Assembly: GCA_002331575.1 (NCBI GenBank)
Contig: DCZG01000127.1
Span: 4,121-11,096 of the forward strand
Direction of reading: 5' to 3'
Length of the DNA stretch: 6,976 nucleotides
Source of the DNA: Atopobium sp. UBA2090
GTDB taxonomy: Bacteria > Actinomycetota > Coriobacteriia > Coriobacteriales > Atopobiaceae
Shown here: positions 1-6,918 of the stretch, piece after piece
Numbering within the stretch: the first letter of the stretch is position 1
Layout of the letters: each line of letters opens with the position of its first letter
Program-made: the position numbers and the translations under genes
Notes under the pieces: model-generated
The model's input: the letters and a program-made list of their open reading frames with translations, nothing else
Database searches by the model: none
What the model was told of the DNA's origin: nothing

Positions 1-477
1 AGAGATCTTCACGAAGGCGCTCGCGCCGGTGATGGTGCGCAGGATACCACCCATTGCGCTCGTCACAGACGAGTCGTCGATGCCGAGGACGTCGCTTACG
101 ACGTCGACGATGGTGTCCTCCTCGTCCGCCTTGACGAACGCGGTGACCTCGGGAAGCTCTCCCGGAAGGTCGTCGCCGTAGCGCGAGGGAACGCAGCCGC
201 ACATCACGATCGGAAGGCTGCGCACGCCCTCCTCGGTCTCCTCGGCCAGCTCGAGCGTGGCCTCGATGGACTCCTCGGTGGCAGACGCAAGGAACGAGCA
301 GGTGTTCACGACCGCCACGTCCGCGGAGTCGACGTCCTCGGCCTCCGCAAAGCCCGCACGAAGGAGAAGCGCCCTCATCCTGTCGGTGTCGACCTCGTTC
401 TTGGCGCAGCCGAGCGTCACGAAGAGCACGCTCGCGAGCGGTCTATCGGTAGTTGACGAACTGGAGAGGCTGACCAT
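1..477 (-). CDS. rimO: Ribosomal protein S12 methylthiotransferase RimO, N-terminal part (cut by window edge)
   Basis: Radical-SAM methylthiotransferase; RimO adds a methylthio group to a conserved aspartate of ribosomal protein S12 in the cytoplasm. Only the first 159 residues are present; the frame is still open at base 1, ending AFVKIS, just where the radical-SAM CxxxCxxC motif should follow. Visible is the N-terminal UPF0004 domain, which carries the auxiliary Fe-S cluster: its expected cysteines are C24 (in TLGCAKNEVDTDRM), C60 (in VVNTCSFL) and C95 (in VMCGCVPSRYG). The LGCxKNxVD signature, the ATEESIEATLELAE stretch and the RYGDDLPGELPEV stretch favour RimO over the tRNA enzyme MiaB, though the radical-SAM and TRAM domains needed for certainty are outside. 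The ATG at 477 was chosen because AAGGAAGGGG sits 3 bases upstream; the frame then overlaps the end of yajQ by 35 bases, suggesting translational coupling. A GTG 16 codons later (position 429) could start a shorter form, but has less support. Confidence 0.88.
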   Translation of the reverse strand, partial: MVSLSSSSTTDRPLASVLFVTLGCAKNEVDTDRMRALLLRAGFAEAEDVDSADVAVVNTCSFLASATEESIEATLELAEETEEGVRSLPIVMCGCVPSRYGDDLPGELPEVTAFVKADEEDTIVDVVSDVLGIDDSSVTSAMGGILRTITGASAFVKIS

Positions 478-940
478 AGTCCCCTTCCTTGAGTGAGGCG
501 ATGACGGACTGGAGGACGTCGCGCGAGGCCGAGCTCACGCGGAGCTTGTCTCCCTCGACGGTCGCCTTTGCCTTGACCTTTGAGTCTCTGATGTCCTTCG
601 CGATCCGCTTGGCCGTGTCCTGGTCGATGCCCTGGATGACGCTCCCCGACTGGCGGACCGTCATGCCCGTGGCCGCCTGTGGCTTGTCCCACCTGACGGC
701 GGCGAGGTCGATGCCGCGCTTGACGAGCTTCGAGGAGAGCACGTCGCGGACCTGGCTCGCGATGAACTCCGAGGGCGCCTCGATCGAGAAGACCCCGTCC
801 TTCTTGGAGAGGTCGAGCGTGGCTCCCGTGCCCTTGAGGTCGTAGCGTTGCGTGAGCTCGCGCGACGCCTGCTGGAAGGCGTTGTCAACCTCCTGCATGT
901 CGACGACGGAGACGACGTCGAAGCTTGATTCCTTTGCCAT
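443..940 (-). CDS. yajQ: YajQ-family (UPF0234/DUF520) protein
   Basis: A full-length YajQ-family protein of 165 residues, close to the family's usual length of about 163. Recognisable blocks are the N-terminal FDVVSVVDMQEVDNA segment with RYDLKG (residues 7-36), the central VRQSGSVIQGID with AKRIAKDI (95-117), and the C-terminal VKAKATVEGDKLRV (122-135) ending in PLQFVNYR. Family structures show two ferredoxin-like folds; some members, notably in Xanthomonas, bind cyclic di-GMP, and others have been reported to bind nucleotides or RNA. Whether this protein binds cyclic di-GMP cannot be read from the sequence. The stretch before RDVLQ (SSAS, 136-139) differs from the basic TGKK-like sequence I recall in many homologues. 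It starts 18 bases after rodZ, with AGGGGG 5 bases before the ATG, and overlaps the start of rimO by 35 bases. Family assignment is firm, function is not. It is soluble: no signal or membrane segment is visible. Confidence 0.93.
   Translation of the reverse strand: MAKESSFDVVSVVDMQEVDNAFQQASRELTQRYDLKGTGATLDLSKKDGVFSIEAPSEFIASQVRDVLSSKLVKRGIDLAAVRWDKPQAATGMTVRQSGSVIQGIDQDTAKRIAKDIRDSKVKAKATVEGDKLRVSSASRDVLQSVIASLKEGDYGQPLQFVNYR
481..490 (-). promoter_or_regulatory. Ribosome binding site for rimO, inside yajQ
   Basis: AAGGAAGGGG read on the minus strand, 3 bases before the ATG at 477. It lies in the last codons of yajQ and supports the upstream ATG as the rimO start rather than the downstream GTG. 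Confidence 0.7.
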
Positions 941-945
941 GTATG

Positions 946-951
946 CCCCCT
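946..951 (-). promoter_or_regulatory. Ribosome binding site for yajQ
   Basis: AGGGGG on the minus strand, 5 bases before the yajQ ATG, in the 18-base gap after rodZ. It partly overlaps an 8-base palindrome CCCTAGGG (948-955); this is too short to claim a regulatory role. Confidence 0.65.
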
Positions 952-958
952 AGGGTGA

Positions 959-2530
959 CTAGACGTTCGCAGTGCCTGTCGTGGTCTTGGTGGTCGTGCC
1001 GGTGGTCGTGGTGTTCGTGCCGGTGGTCGAGGTCGAGTCAGAGCTCGTCGAGGTGTCGGTCGCGACGGGCGTGCCCGCGATCGTGACGCTGCCGATGCCC
1101 GACGCCTTCGAGTCGAAGTTGACCGTCTCGCCGTTCTTGGTCACCTGCACTGCGCTCGTGTCGCTCACCTGGATGGTGATCGAGTCGGTGACGGTGTAGG
1201 TAGCGTCCCACGGGCCGGTGATGGTCTCGGCGACCTTGCTCACGCCGTCGCACTGAATCTCGACCCAGGAGACCTGGCCGCTCGCAACGGTGACGGTCAC
1301 ATCGGTCTCGACAGGCGTCGTGGCGGTTGTCGAGCTCGAGGAGGACGACTCGGTCGAGGTGCCTGTCGTCGTGCCCGTCGTGCCGGTCGAAGTGGTCGTC
1401 GTGTCCTTCGTGGTGCCGGAGTCAGCGGTGCCGGAGCTGGAGGACGAGTCTGCGCTCGTCACGGCGACGGTGTGGGTGTCCTGCGTCGTCGTCTTGCTGC
1501 TCACGCAGGACCTCACGGAGCTCACGAGGATGACCGTGAGGACGACCGCGAGGACGACGATGATCAGGAAGATGGCACGCCGGCTGTCGGAGAAGAAGTC
1601 GTCGAGAAGGCCGAGCACGCCTCCCCTGCGCCGTCTGCGGCGACTCGTGCTCGATGCGGGACGGCGGCGCACGTTGGGATGGTCTACGTTGGCGATGTTG
1701 CGAGACGAGCGCCTGCCCGAGATCGTGGAGGCGCGCTCGTACGGCTTGGCCCGGTCGTCATAGCGGAGGTCGTCGTCGTACTCGTTGGGGCGCACGTTCC
1801 GCCTCGAGACGTCGTCGCGCCGGTACAGCCTCTGAGAGCGCACCGAGGACCTGTCATCCCCCGCGCGATCCTCGATGCCGTTCTGGCTCTCGCGAAGGAG
1901 CCTGCCGGTGGGGTCGTTGTCCGGCCTGCGACGGGCGTTCGTCTGCGGCCGCTGGCGAGACGCCTGTCTCGAAGGCTCCGATGACCTGCCGCGTTGGGCG
2001 TTGTTCGGATGTCCGTAGACGTACTCGGTGTGGGAGTAGGTGGCGTCCTCGCGAGATACCCTCGGCGCCTGAGGCGCGCCGCCCTGGCGCGAGCGTACGC
2101 CCGATGTCGTCGCGAAGGCGCCCATGTCACCCGCGGGACCACCTGCCGTGGGCAGGAGACCGTGGTACTCGACGTAGGCCTTGGGACGCGAGTCCGCCTC
2201 GTTGGGAACATCGTACCCCGTGATGCCCCGTCCGGACTGCGTGTCCCGGGTGCGCCTGCGAAGCTCGTGGCTCGCCGTGCCGTTAATGTGCTCGTAGAGC
2301 TCCTCCTGGAAGAGGTCGACGACCTCTCGGGGGTTGAGTCCTAGGTAGCGGGCATACGACGAGAGCATGCCCTGCGCATAGCCGCTCTGTGGCATGTTCT
2401 CCCAGTCGCCCTCCTCGAAGGCGATGAGTACCGGCTCCTTGAGCTTCAGTATCTTGGACGCCTGCTGCACGGAGAGGCCCAGCTGGCGACGACGACCGAG
2501 AATCAACTCGCTGAAATGCGGACGTGCCAT
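959..2530 (-). CDS. rodZ: RodZ/YmfM-type membrane protein: cytoplasmic HTH, one membrane segment, RodZ C-terminal domain
   Basis: A bitopic membrane protein of 523 residues with RodZ architecture. Residues about 6-70 form an HTH_25-type domain (QLGLSVQQASKILKL, FEEGDWENMP, SYARYLGLNPREV), which in RodZ contacts MreB rather than acting as a classical DNA reader. Residues about 83-316 are an Arg/Asp/Ser-rich, apparently disordered cytoplasmic linker ending in a run of six arginines (297-302), consistent with the positive-inside rule. A hydrophobic segment at about 318-337 spans the membrane. Outside follow a Ser/Thr tract (343-408), a beta-rich domain (409-490; SWVEIQCDGV, DSITIQVSD, AVQVTKNGETV) resembling the RodZ C-terminal domain DUF4115, and a Thr-rich tail (491-523). 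Known role in the family: organising the elongation machinery and cell shape. The linker and Thr/Ser tracts make it longer than the roughly 300-residue YmfM/RodZ proteins. It begins 2 bases after ftsK. Whether an MreB partner exists here is unknown. Confidence 0.85.
   Translation of the reverse strand: MARPHFSELILGRRRQLGLSVQQASKILKLKEPVLIAFEEGDWENMPQSGYAQGMLSSYARYLGLNPREVVDLFQEELYEHINGTASHELRRRTRDTQSGRGITGYDVPNEADSRPKAYVEYHGLLPTAGGPAGDMGAFATTSGVRSRQGGAPQAPRVSREDATYSHTEYVYGHPNNAQRGRSSEPSRQASRQRPQTNARRRPDNDPTGRLLRESQNGIEDRAGDDRSSVRSQRLYRRDDVSRRNVRPNEYDDDLRYDDRAKPYERASTISGRRSSRNIANVDHPNVRRRPASSTSRRRRRRGGVLGLLDDFFSDSRRAIFLIIVVLAVVLTVILVSSVRSCVSSKTTTQDTHTVAVTSADSSSSSGTADSGTTKDTTTTSTGTTGTTTGTSTESSSSSSTTATTPVETDVTVTVASGQVSWVEIQCDGVSKVAETITGPWDATYTVTDSITIQVSDTSAVQVTKNGETVNFDSKASGIGSVTIAGTPVATDTSTSSDSTSTTGTNTTTTGTTTKTTTGTANV
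962..1060 (-). repeat. Low-complexity Thr-rich tail of RodZ with an imperfect 21-base repeat
   Basis: Codes for residues 491-523 (Thr, Ser and Gly). At the DNA level the 15-mer TCGTGCCGGTGGTCG (plus strand) occurs at 994-1008 and again at 1015-1029, a 21-base period that matches a seven-residue protein repeat rich in TTGT units. Such tracts can change length by slippage. Confidence 0.6.
1307..1504 (-). repeat. Low-complexity Ser/Thr tract of RodZ, extracytoplasmic side
   Basis: Codes for residues 343-408, dominated by Ser, Thr and Gly, including a run of six serines (395-400). It separates the membrane segment from the folded C-terminal domain and probably acts as a flexible spacer crossing part of the cell wall. 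In some actinobacteria, such tracts are O-mannosylated; that is only a possibility here. Confidence 0.65.
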
Positions 2531-2532
2531 GC

Positions 2533-5085
2533 CTACTCGACCTCCCCATACTGAGACTCGGCGTTGCAGAGCTCCTCGAGACCGTCCTTGTCGAGAAGGA
2601 CGTCGCGAGGCTTCGACCCGTTGGCAGGACCCACCACGCCCTTGGCCTCGAGCATGTCCATGATTCTACCAGCCCTGGCGTAGCCCACGGAAAGCGCACG
2701 CTGAAGTCCGGAGGTGGAACCGAGCTGGGAGTCCACGACGAGCTGCGCGGCCTCCCAGATGAGCGGGTCGTCCGCCGAGGCCGCGCCGGGCACGCCGGGA
2801 ACGCCGGGCTCGTTGGGCGACACGACGGTGAGGATGTCCTCGTGGTAGTCGGCGTCGCGGTGCTCCTTGATGAACGCGACGACCTGCTCGACCTCGTCCT
2901 GCGAGACGAAGCAGCCCTGGGCGCGCTTGGGGCGCTGGCCACGGAGCTTGTAGAGCATGTCGCCGTGCCCGAGGAGCCGCTCGGCGCCGTTCTGGTCGAG
3001 GATGATGCGCGAGTTCATGCCGTTGTCGACGGAGAGCGCCACGCGGTTGTCGATGTTCGCCTTGATGAGGCCCGTGACGACGTCGGCGGACGGACGCTGC
3101 GTGGCGACGATGAGGTGGATGCCGGCGGCACGACCGAGCTGGGCGATGCGGACGATGGAGGACTCGACGTCCTTGCCCGCCACCATCATGAGGTCGGAGA
3201 GCTCGTCGATGACGATGACGAAGTAGGGCATGTGCTTGGGAGGGTTGTCCATCTCCGCGTACTTGTCGCCGTCGACGTTCCTGTTGTACGTGATGATGTC
3301 GCGCACCTTGTAGTGCTGGAACACCTTGAGGCGACGCTCCATCTCGGTGACCGCCCACTGGAGGGCGGAGGCCGCCTTGTGGGCGTCAGTCACGACGGGG
3401 ACGTAGAGGTGCGGGAGCCCCTCGTAGAACGTGAACTCGACGCGCTTTGGGTCGACCATGATGAGGCGGAGCTCCTCGGGCGTGGCTCGCATGAGCATCG
3501 TCATGACAAGGCCATTCAAGAAGACCGACTTGCCCGATCCGGTGGTGCCCGCCACGAGGAGGTGCGGGAGCGAGGCGATGTCCACGACGACGGGCTTGCC
3601 CTCAGAGTCGCGCCCGAAGGCGCCCTCGAGCGGCCCGCCCTTGACGTAGGGCATGAGGTCGCCGAGGTAGACGGGTTGCGTCTCCCGGTTGGGAATCTCG
3701 ATGCCCACGAGCGACGTCCCGGGGATGGGCGCGAAGATGCGGACCGAGCGTGCCGCGAGCGAGAGCGCGATGTCATCGGTGAGGTTCGTGATCTTGTTGA
3801 CGCGCTCGCCCTCGCCCATCTCGATCTTGAAGGTGGTGACCGAGGGACCCGCGATCCAGCCGACGACGCGGCTCGACAGGCCAAACTCCAGGAGCGTGTC
3901 CTGCAGCTTCTGCGCGACTCCGGTCAGCTGCTCCTTCGAGGCGGCGGCCGTTCCGGAGTTGGGGTTGAACTTGAGCATGTCGACGGGTGGGAACTCATAG
4001 CTTCCGTCAGTCGAGTCGCCACCCGGCAGCGAGACGCCCTGCGGGGCGGCCCCGCCCTTCGCAGCCTTGGGCTGGCGCGCCTTCTCGATGAACCCGGGGA
4101 TGCTCGTGCGGGCCTCGGGCTCCGCGGTGGCTGCGGCGGCGTCCCCCACGTTCTCCCCCGTCCCCTTGCGACCCTTGCGACCGAGGCGCTTGACCTTGGT
4201 GGTCATGGCGTCGTCCGCGCCGAGAAGCGTCGTGGCGGCCGTTCCGTCGTCTTCGACGGGGGCTGAAGCCGGCACGTCCCGAGCGTCGGCCGACGCAGCA
4301 GCTCGGCGCAGCACGCTCGTCGTCCGGTCGCCGATGAAGGAGGTGTCGGCGCCGAGAGGCTCGTCAGCCGCGTCATCCTCCGGGAAGTCGAAGCCACCCG
4401 CCGAAGCCTCGGCCTCGGCGCGCTCGGCGAGACGCTCCTCGTTGCGGAGGCGGTGCGACTCCGCGGCGGCGGCGAGACGAGCGTGGATCTTGGACACGGC
4501 GTCCGAGATCGAGAAGCCGCAGACCACCACGCCCGCGATGACCAGGCCGACGAGAAGGACGTTGCCGACGATGACACCCACGAGCTTGAGGAGGGCGTAG
4601 GCGATGCCGCCGCCCACGTAGCCGCCGGCGCCCTCGAGCTGCACCGGGGAGAGGACGATGTCGGGCACCTCGCCAGCCCCCGGGATGTTGAGCGAGAGCA
4701 TGGCGAGGACGGCGAGGACGATGAGGGACAGACCGAGCGCGACGCGTCCGGAGATCGGACCGTTCTCGTCCATGAAGAAGGTCATCGCAAAGAGAAACAC
4801 GGCTATCGGAAAGAGAATCGCACCCGCCCCGAAGCACAGGGTGAGGGCATGACCGACCGCGCTCGTGACGAGCGCGGACGATGGCACCACGAGCGAGACG
4901 AACATGGCGATGGCGACGACGGCGAGAAAGAGCGCAACGATGTCGTTCTGGGTGCTCGAGAGCCCCGTACGAGCGGGAACCTGAGCGGCCCCCCGCTTAC
5001 CCTGAGACCCCTTGGCCCCAGAGCCTGCGTTCCTTGAGTTTGTCGTTCTCTTCTTGGCTGCGTTTGATCTGCGTTTCGAGGGCAT
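2533..5085 (-). CDS. ftsK: DNA translocase FtsK/SpoIIIE
   Basis: A septum-located DNA pump of 850 residues that moves chromosomal DNA during division or segregation. After a basic N-terminus (1-40) come about four membrane segments (roughly 48-68, 79-104, 113-133 and 161-190). A charged, Ala-rich linker spans about 205-370. The motor follows: alpha/beta domains with Walker A GTTGSGKS at 513-520, Walker B ending VIVIDE at 623-628, then QLGRAAGIHLIVATQRPSAD (649-668) and LDQNGAERLLGHGDML (696-711). The C-terminal gamma winged helix (about 775-835; SGLQRALSVGYARAGRIMDM, VVGP) reads polar orienting sequences in the family. All parts are intact and length is typical. The ATG directly follows the rnj stop with no base between, with GGAGG 5 bases upstream, so translational coupling to rnj is likely. 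FtsK and SpoIIIE roles cannot be separated by sequence alone. Confidence 0.97.
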   Translation of the reverse strand: MPSKRRSNAAKKRTTNSRNAGSGAKGSQGKRGAAQVPARTGLSSTQNDIVALFLAVVAIAMFVSLVVPSSALVTSAVGHALTLCFGAGAILFPIAVFLFAMTFFMDENGPISGRVALGLSLIVLAVLAMLSLNIPGAGEVPDIVLSPVQLEGAGGYVGGGIAYALLKLVGVIVGNVLLVGLVIAGVVVCGFSISDAVSKIHARLAAAAESHRLRNEERLAERAEAEASAGGFDFPEDDAADEPLGADTSFIGDRTTSVLRRAAASADARDVPASAPVEDDGTAATTLLGADDAMTTKVKRLGRKGRKGTGENVGDAAAATAEPEARTSIPGFIEKARQPKAAKGGAAPQGVSLPGGDSTDGSYEFPPVDMLKFNPNSGTAAASKEQLTGVAQKLQDTLLEFGLSSRVVGWIAGPSVTTFKIEMGEGERVNKITNLTDDIALSLAARSVRIFAPIPGTSLVGIEIPNRETQPVYLGDLMPYVKGGPLEGAFGRDSEGKPVVVDIASLPHLLVAGTTGSGKSVFLNGLVMTMLMRATPEELRLIMVDPKRVEFTFYEGLPHLYVPVVTDAHKAASALQWAVTEMERRLKVFQHYKVRDIITYNRNVDGDKYAEMDNPPKHMPYFVIVIDELSDLMMVAGKDVESSIVRIAQLGRAAGIHLIVATQRPSADVVTGLIKANIDNRVALSVDNGMNSRIILDQNGAERLLGHGDMLYKLRGQRPKRAQGCFVSQDEVEQVVAFIKEHRDADYHEDILTVVSPNEPGVPGVPGAASADDPLIWEAAQLVVDSQLGSTSGLQRALSVGYARAGRIMDMLEAKGVVGPANGSKPRDVLLDKDGLEELCNAESQYGEVE
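2540..2547 (-). promoter_or_regulatory. Ribosome binding site for rodZ, inside ftsK
   Basis: GGGGAGGT on the minus strand, 9 bases before the rodZ ATG at 2530, formed by the last codons of ftsK. It supports the ATG just past the ftsK stop as the true start. Confidence 0.7.
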
Positions 5086-6750
5086 CTAAACCTCCATCAC
5101 GACCGGGATGACCATTGGCCGTGTGTGCGTCTTGTTCCATAGGAAGTTCGACAAAGAGTTTCTCACATTCTTGCGGATGCTGTCGATGTTGAGACCCTCG
5201 GCCTTGAGTTGCTTCTCGACCTGGGTGCGGACGAGCCTCTGGGCGTCGGACATGAGCTCCTCGTCCGTGGCGAACGACACTCCCCTGCCGGAGATCTCTA
5301 TCGCGTCGATCGTGAGCGACTGGGCGGACGCGGCGACGACGCAGGTGATGACGCCGTCCTGCGCGAGCTTCTGGCGGTCGCGGAGCACCGTGGGGTTGGC
5401 GTCGGTGATCGACAGGCCGTCGACGTAGACGATGCCGGAGTTGACGGACTCGCCGCGGGTGACCTTGCCCTTGCGCATCTCGAGCGAGTCGCCGTTGTCG
5501 AGGATGAAGACGTTGCTCTCGGGAATGCCCATCTGGTACGCGAGCTTGGCGTGGGCACGCAGGTGAACGGCCTCGCCGTGCACGGGCATGAAGTACGTGG
5601 GCTTGGTCATGGCCATCATGAGCTTGAGCTCCTCCTGGCTGCCGTGACCGGAGACGTGCACGAGGGTCTGGCTCTTGTCGTAGATCTCGCAGCCGATCTT
5701 CGCAAGCGAGTTGATGATGGACTGGACGCTCTTCTCGTTGCCGGGAACGGGCGTCGCGGAGATGATCACCGTGTCGGAGGCGTGGATCGAGAGGGACTTG
5801 TGCTCGCCGTTGGCCATGCGGGCGAGTGCCGAGAGGGGCTCTCCCTGGCTGCCGGTGCAGAGCACGACGACCTTCTCGTCGGGAATCTTGTCGACGTCGT
5901 AGGCGTCGATGATGTTCTCGTCGGAGATCTTGAGGTAGCCGAGGTCGCGGGCGACCTTGGTGTTGGTGACCATGGAGCGGCCCGTGACCACGACCTTCCT
6001 GCCCACGGCGGTGCTCGCGTCGCAGACCTGCTGCAGACGGTGGATGTGACTCGAGAAGGACGCGACGAAGACGCGGCCCTTGGCGTTCTTGATGATGTGG
6101 CGAAGGGACGGGCCGACGCTCGCCTCGGAGGGCGTGAAGCCGGGACGGGTCGCGTTGGTCGAGTCGGAGAGGAGAAGGTCGACGCCCTCGGAACCGAACT
6201 TGTTGAGCGCGGTGTAGTTGGGGCGGACGCCGTCGATCGGCGTCTGGTCGAGCTTGAAGTCCCCCGTGTGGATGACGGTGCCCGCGGGCGTCGACATGAA
6301 CACGCCGAAGGCCGCCGGGATGGAGTGGGTCATCGCGAAGAAGGTGATGTTGAAGGCTCCGAGCGTGATGGTGGAGCCGTCCGTGACCTCGCGGAACTTG
6401 GGGGCCTTGATGTTGTGCTCCGCGAGCTTGCCCTCGATGAAGCCGAGCGTGAGCTTGCTGGAGTAGATCGGCACCTTGTGGGTGAGGTCCATGAGGAGGT
6501 ACGGCAGGGCGCCGGTGTGATCCTCGTGACCGTGGGTGATGATGATGCCGCGGAGCTTCTCCTCGTTCTCGAGAACGTAGGAGTAGTCGGGAAGGATGAG
6601 GTCGATTCCCGGCTGGTTGTCATCGGGGAACATGAGACCGGCGTCGACGAGAACCATGTCGTCCGCATACTCGAAGGCGGTCATGTTCTTGCCGATGCCG
6701 TCAAGGCCACCCAGGGGGATGACCTTGAGTGCGTAGTCCTTCTTAGGCAT
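5086..6750 (-). CDS. rnj: Ribonuclease J
   Basis: A metallo-beta-lactamase/beta-CASP ribonuclease with 5'-to-3' exonuclease and endonuclease activity in mRNA decay and rRNA maturation; cytoplasmic. The product is 554 residues from the ATG at 6750, about the size of Bacillus RNase J1 (555). Metal-binding residues are present at nearly the same positions: H73, H75, D77 and H78 (HGHEDH), H142 (THSIPAA), D164 (HTGDFKLD) and H391 (PVHGE). The beta-CASP region shows FSSHIHRLQQV (232-242), GRSM (257-260), TGSQGEP (299-305) and HVSGHGSQEEL (365-375). The C-terminal domain is complete. The frame stays open upstream to the window edge, with an ATG at 6900, but that 50-residue extension has no family counterpart, uses codons rare in the rest of the gene (AGA, AGG, TTA), lacks a Shine-Dalgarno sequence and covers the likely promoter. 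The 6750 start has AAAGGA 11 bases upstream. First gene of the operon. Confidence 0.96.
   Translation of the reverse strand: MPKKDYALKVIPLGGLDGIGKNMTAFEYADDMVLVDAGLMFPDDNQPGIDLILPDYSYVLENEEKLRGIIITHGHEDHTGALPYLLMDLTHKVPIYSSKLTLGFIEGKLAEHNIKAPKFREVTDGSTITLGAFNITFFAMTHSIPAAFGVFMSTPAGTVIHTGDFKLDQTPIDGVRPNYTALNKFGSEGVDLLLSDSTNATRPGFTPSEASVGPSLRHIIKNAKGRVFVASFSSHIHRLQQVCDASTAVGRKVVVTGRSMVTNTKVARDLGYLKISDENIIDAYDVDKIPDEKVVVLCTGSQGEPLSALARMANGEHKSLSIHASDTVIISATPVPGNEKSVQSIINSLAKIGCEIYDKSQTLVHVSGHGSQEELKLMMAMTKPTYFMPVHGEAVHLRAHAKLAYQMGIPESNVFILDNGDSLEMRKGKVTRGESVNSGIVYVDGLSITDANPTVLRDRQKLAQDGVITCVVAASAQSLTIDAIEISGRGVSFATDEELMSDAQRLVRTQVEKQLKAEGLNIDSIRKNVRNSLSNFLWNKTHTRPMVIPVVMEV
5091..5095 (-). promoter_or_regulatory. 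Ribosome binding site for ftsK, inside the end of rnj
   Basis: GGAGG on the minus strand, made by the last Met-Glu-Val codons of rnj, with 5 bases (TTTAG, containing the rnj stop) before the ftsK ATG. The rnj stop and the ftsK start touch directly (TAGATG). Confidence 0.75.
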
Positions 6751-6761
6751 TGCTAAAAGGT

Positions 6762-6767
6762 TCCTTT
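6762..6767 (-). promoter_or_regulatory. Ribosome binding site for rnj, within a small inverted repeat
   Basis: AAAGGA on the minus strand, 11 bases before the ATG at 6750, a rather long spacing. It forms the left arm of a short inverted repeat (AAAGG and CCTTT around two bases, 6756-6767), so a weak local fold could compete with ribosome binding. Confidence 0.5.
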
Positions 6768-6792
6768 CGTCGGGTTCAGGGATATGGTTCAG

Positions 6793-6823
6793 GCGGTTCT
6801 CGGACGCGATGACGTCCAGCCGC
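6793..6823 (-). promoter_or_regulatory. Potential stem-loop in the rnj leader
   Basis: On the minus-strand RNA, GGACG (6817-6813) pairs with CGTCC (6806-6802) around a 6-base loop. An outer GCGG (6823-6820) can pair with CCGC (6796-6793) across an asymmetric internal loop. It sits about 45 bases before the rnj start. No match to a riboswitch class I know; function unknown. Confidence 0.4.
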
Positions 6824-6861
6824 ACTTCTCTGCTCTTATCGGAAACGCATTCATCCCTGAT

Positions 6862-6867
6862 ATTGTA
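6862..6867 (-). promoter_or_regulatory. Candidate -10 element of the rnj operon promoter
   Basis: TACAAT on the minus strand, one mismatch from TATAAT, in a local AT-rich patch of an otherwise GC-rich region. No good TTGACA-like hexamer lies 16-18 bases upstream; that place is taken by an inverted repeat. If used, transcription would start near 6855, leaving a leader of about 105 bases before the ATG at 6750. Confidence 0.45.
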
Positions 6868-6872
6868 GTAAA

Positions 6873-6897
6873 GAACCACGCTCCCGACGTGTGGTTC
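6873..6897. promoter_or_regulatory. Inverted repeat at the -35 region of the rnj promoter (operator candidate)
   Basis: GAACCAC (6873-6879) and GTGGTTC (6891-6897) are perfect 7-base inverted arms separated by 11 bases. The element would cover about -18 to -42 relative to the predicted start near 6855. It may bind a dimeric regulator. On the minus strand it is followed by TTT, so it could instead be a weak terminator of an upstream gene outside the window. Confidence 0.45.
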
Positions 6898-6918
6898 CAT
6901 CGTGGATTTGAGGTCTCC

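Noticed and set aside
1502..1519. Cysteine 342 just after the RodZ membrane segment, as a lipoprotein site
   Set aside because: The segment is deep inside the protein, not an N-terminal signal, and the preceding VRS does not fit a lipobox.
1290..1763. Plus-strand frame with long Val-rich hydrophobic stretches, like a membrane protein
   Set aside because: The valine runs are the complement of the Thr/Ser codons of the RodZ tracts; the sense gene explains the sequence fully.
2524..4266. A 580-codon open frame on the plus strand, antisense to ftsK
   Set aside because: It mirrors the ftsK codon pattern, is extremely rich in Asp, Glu, Val, Leu, Arg and Gly, and has no recognisable domain. Long antisense frames are expected in GC-rich genes.
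5209..6756. A 515-codon open frame on the plus strand, antisense to rnj
   Set aside because: Same artefact: composition is the reverse complement of GC-rich rnj codons, no domain is visible, and the sense frame encodes a complete RNase J.
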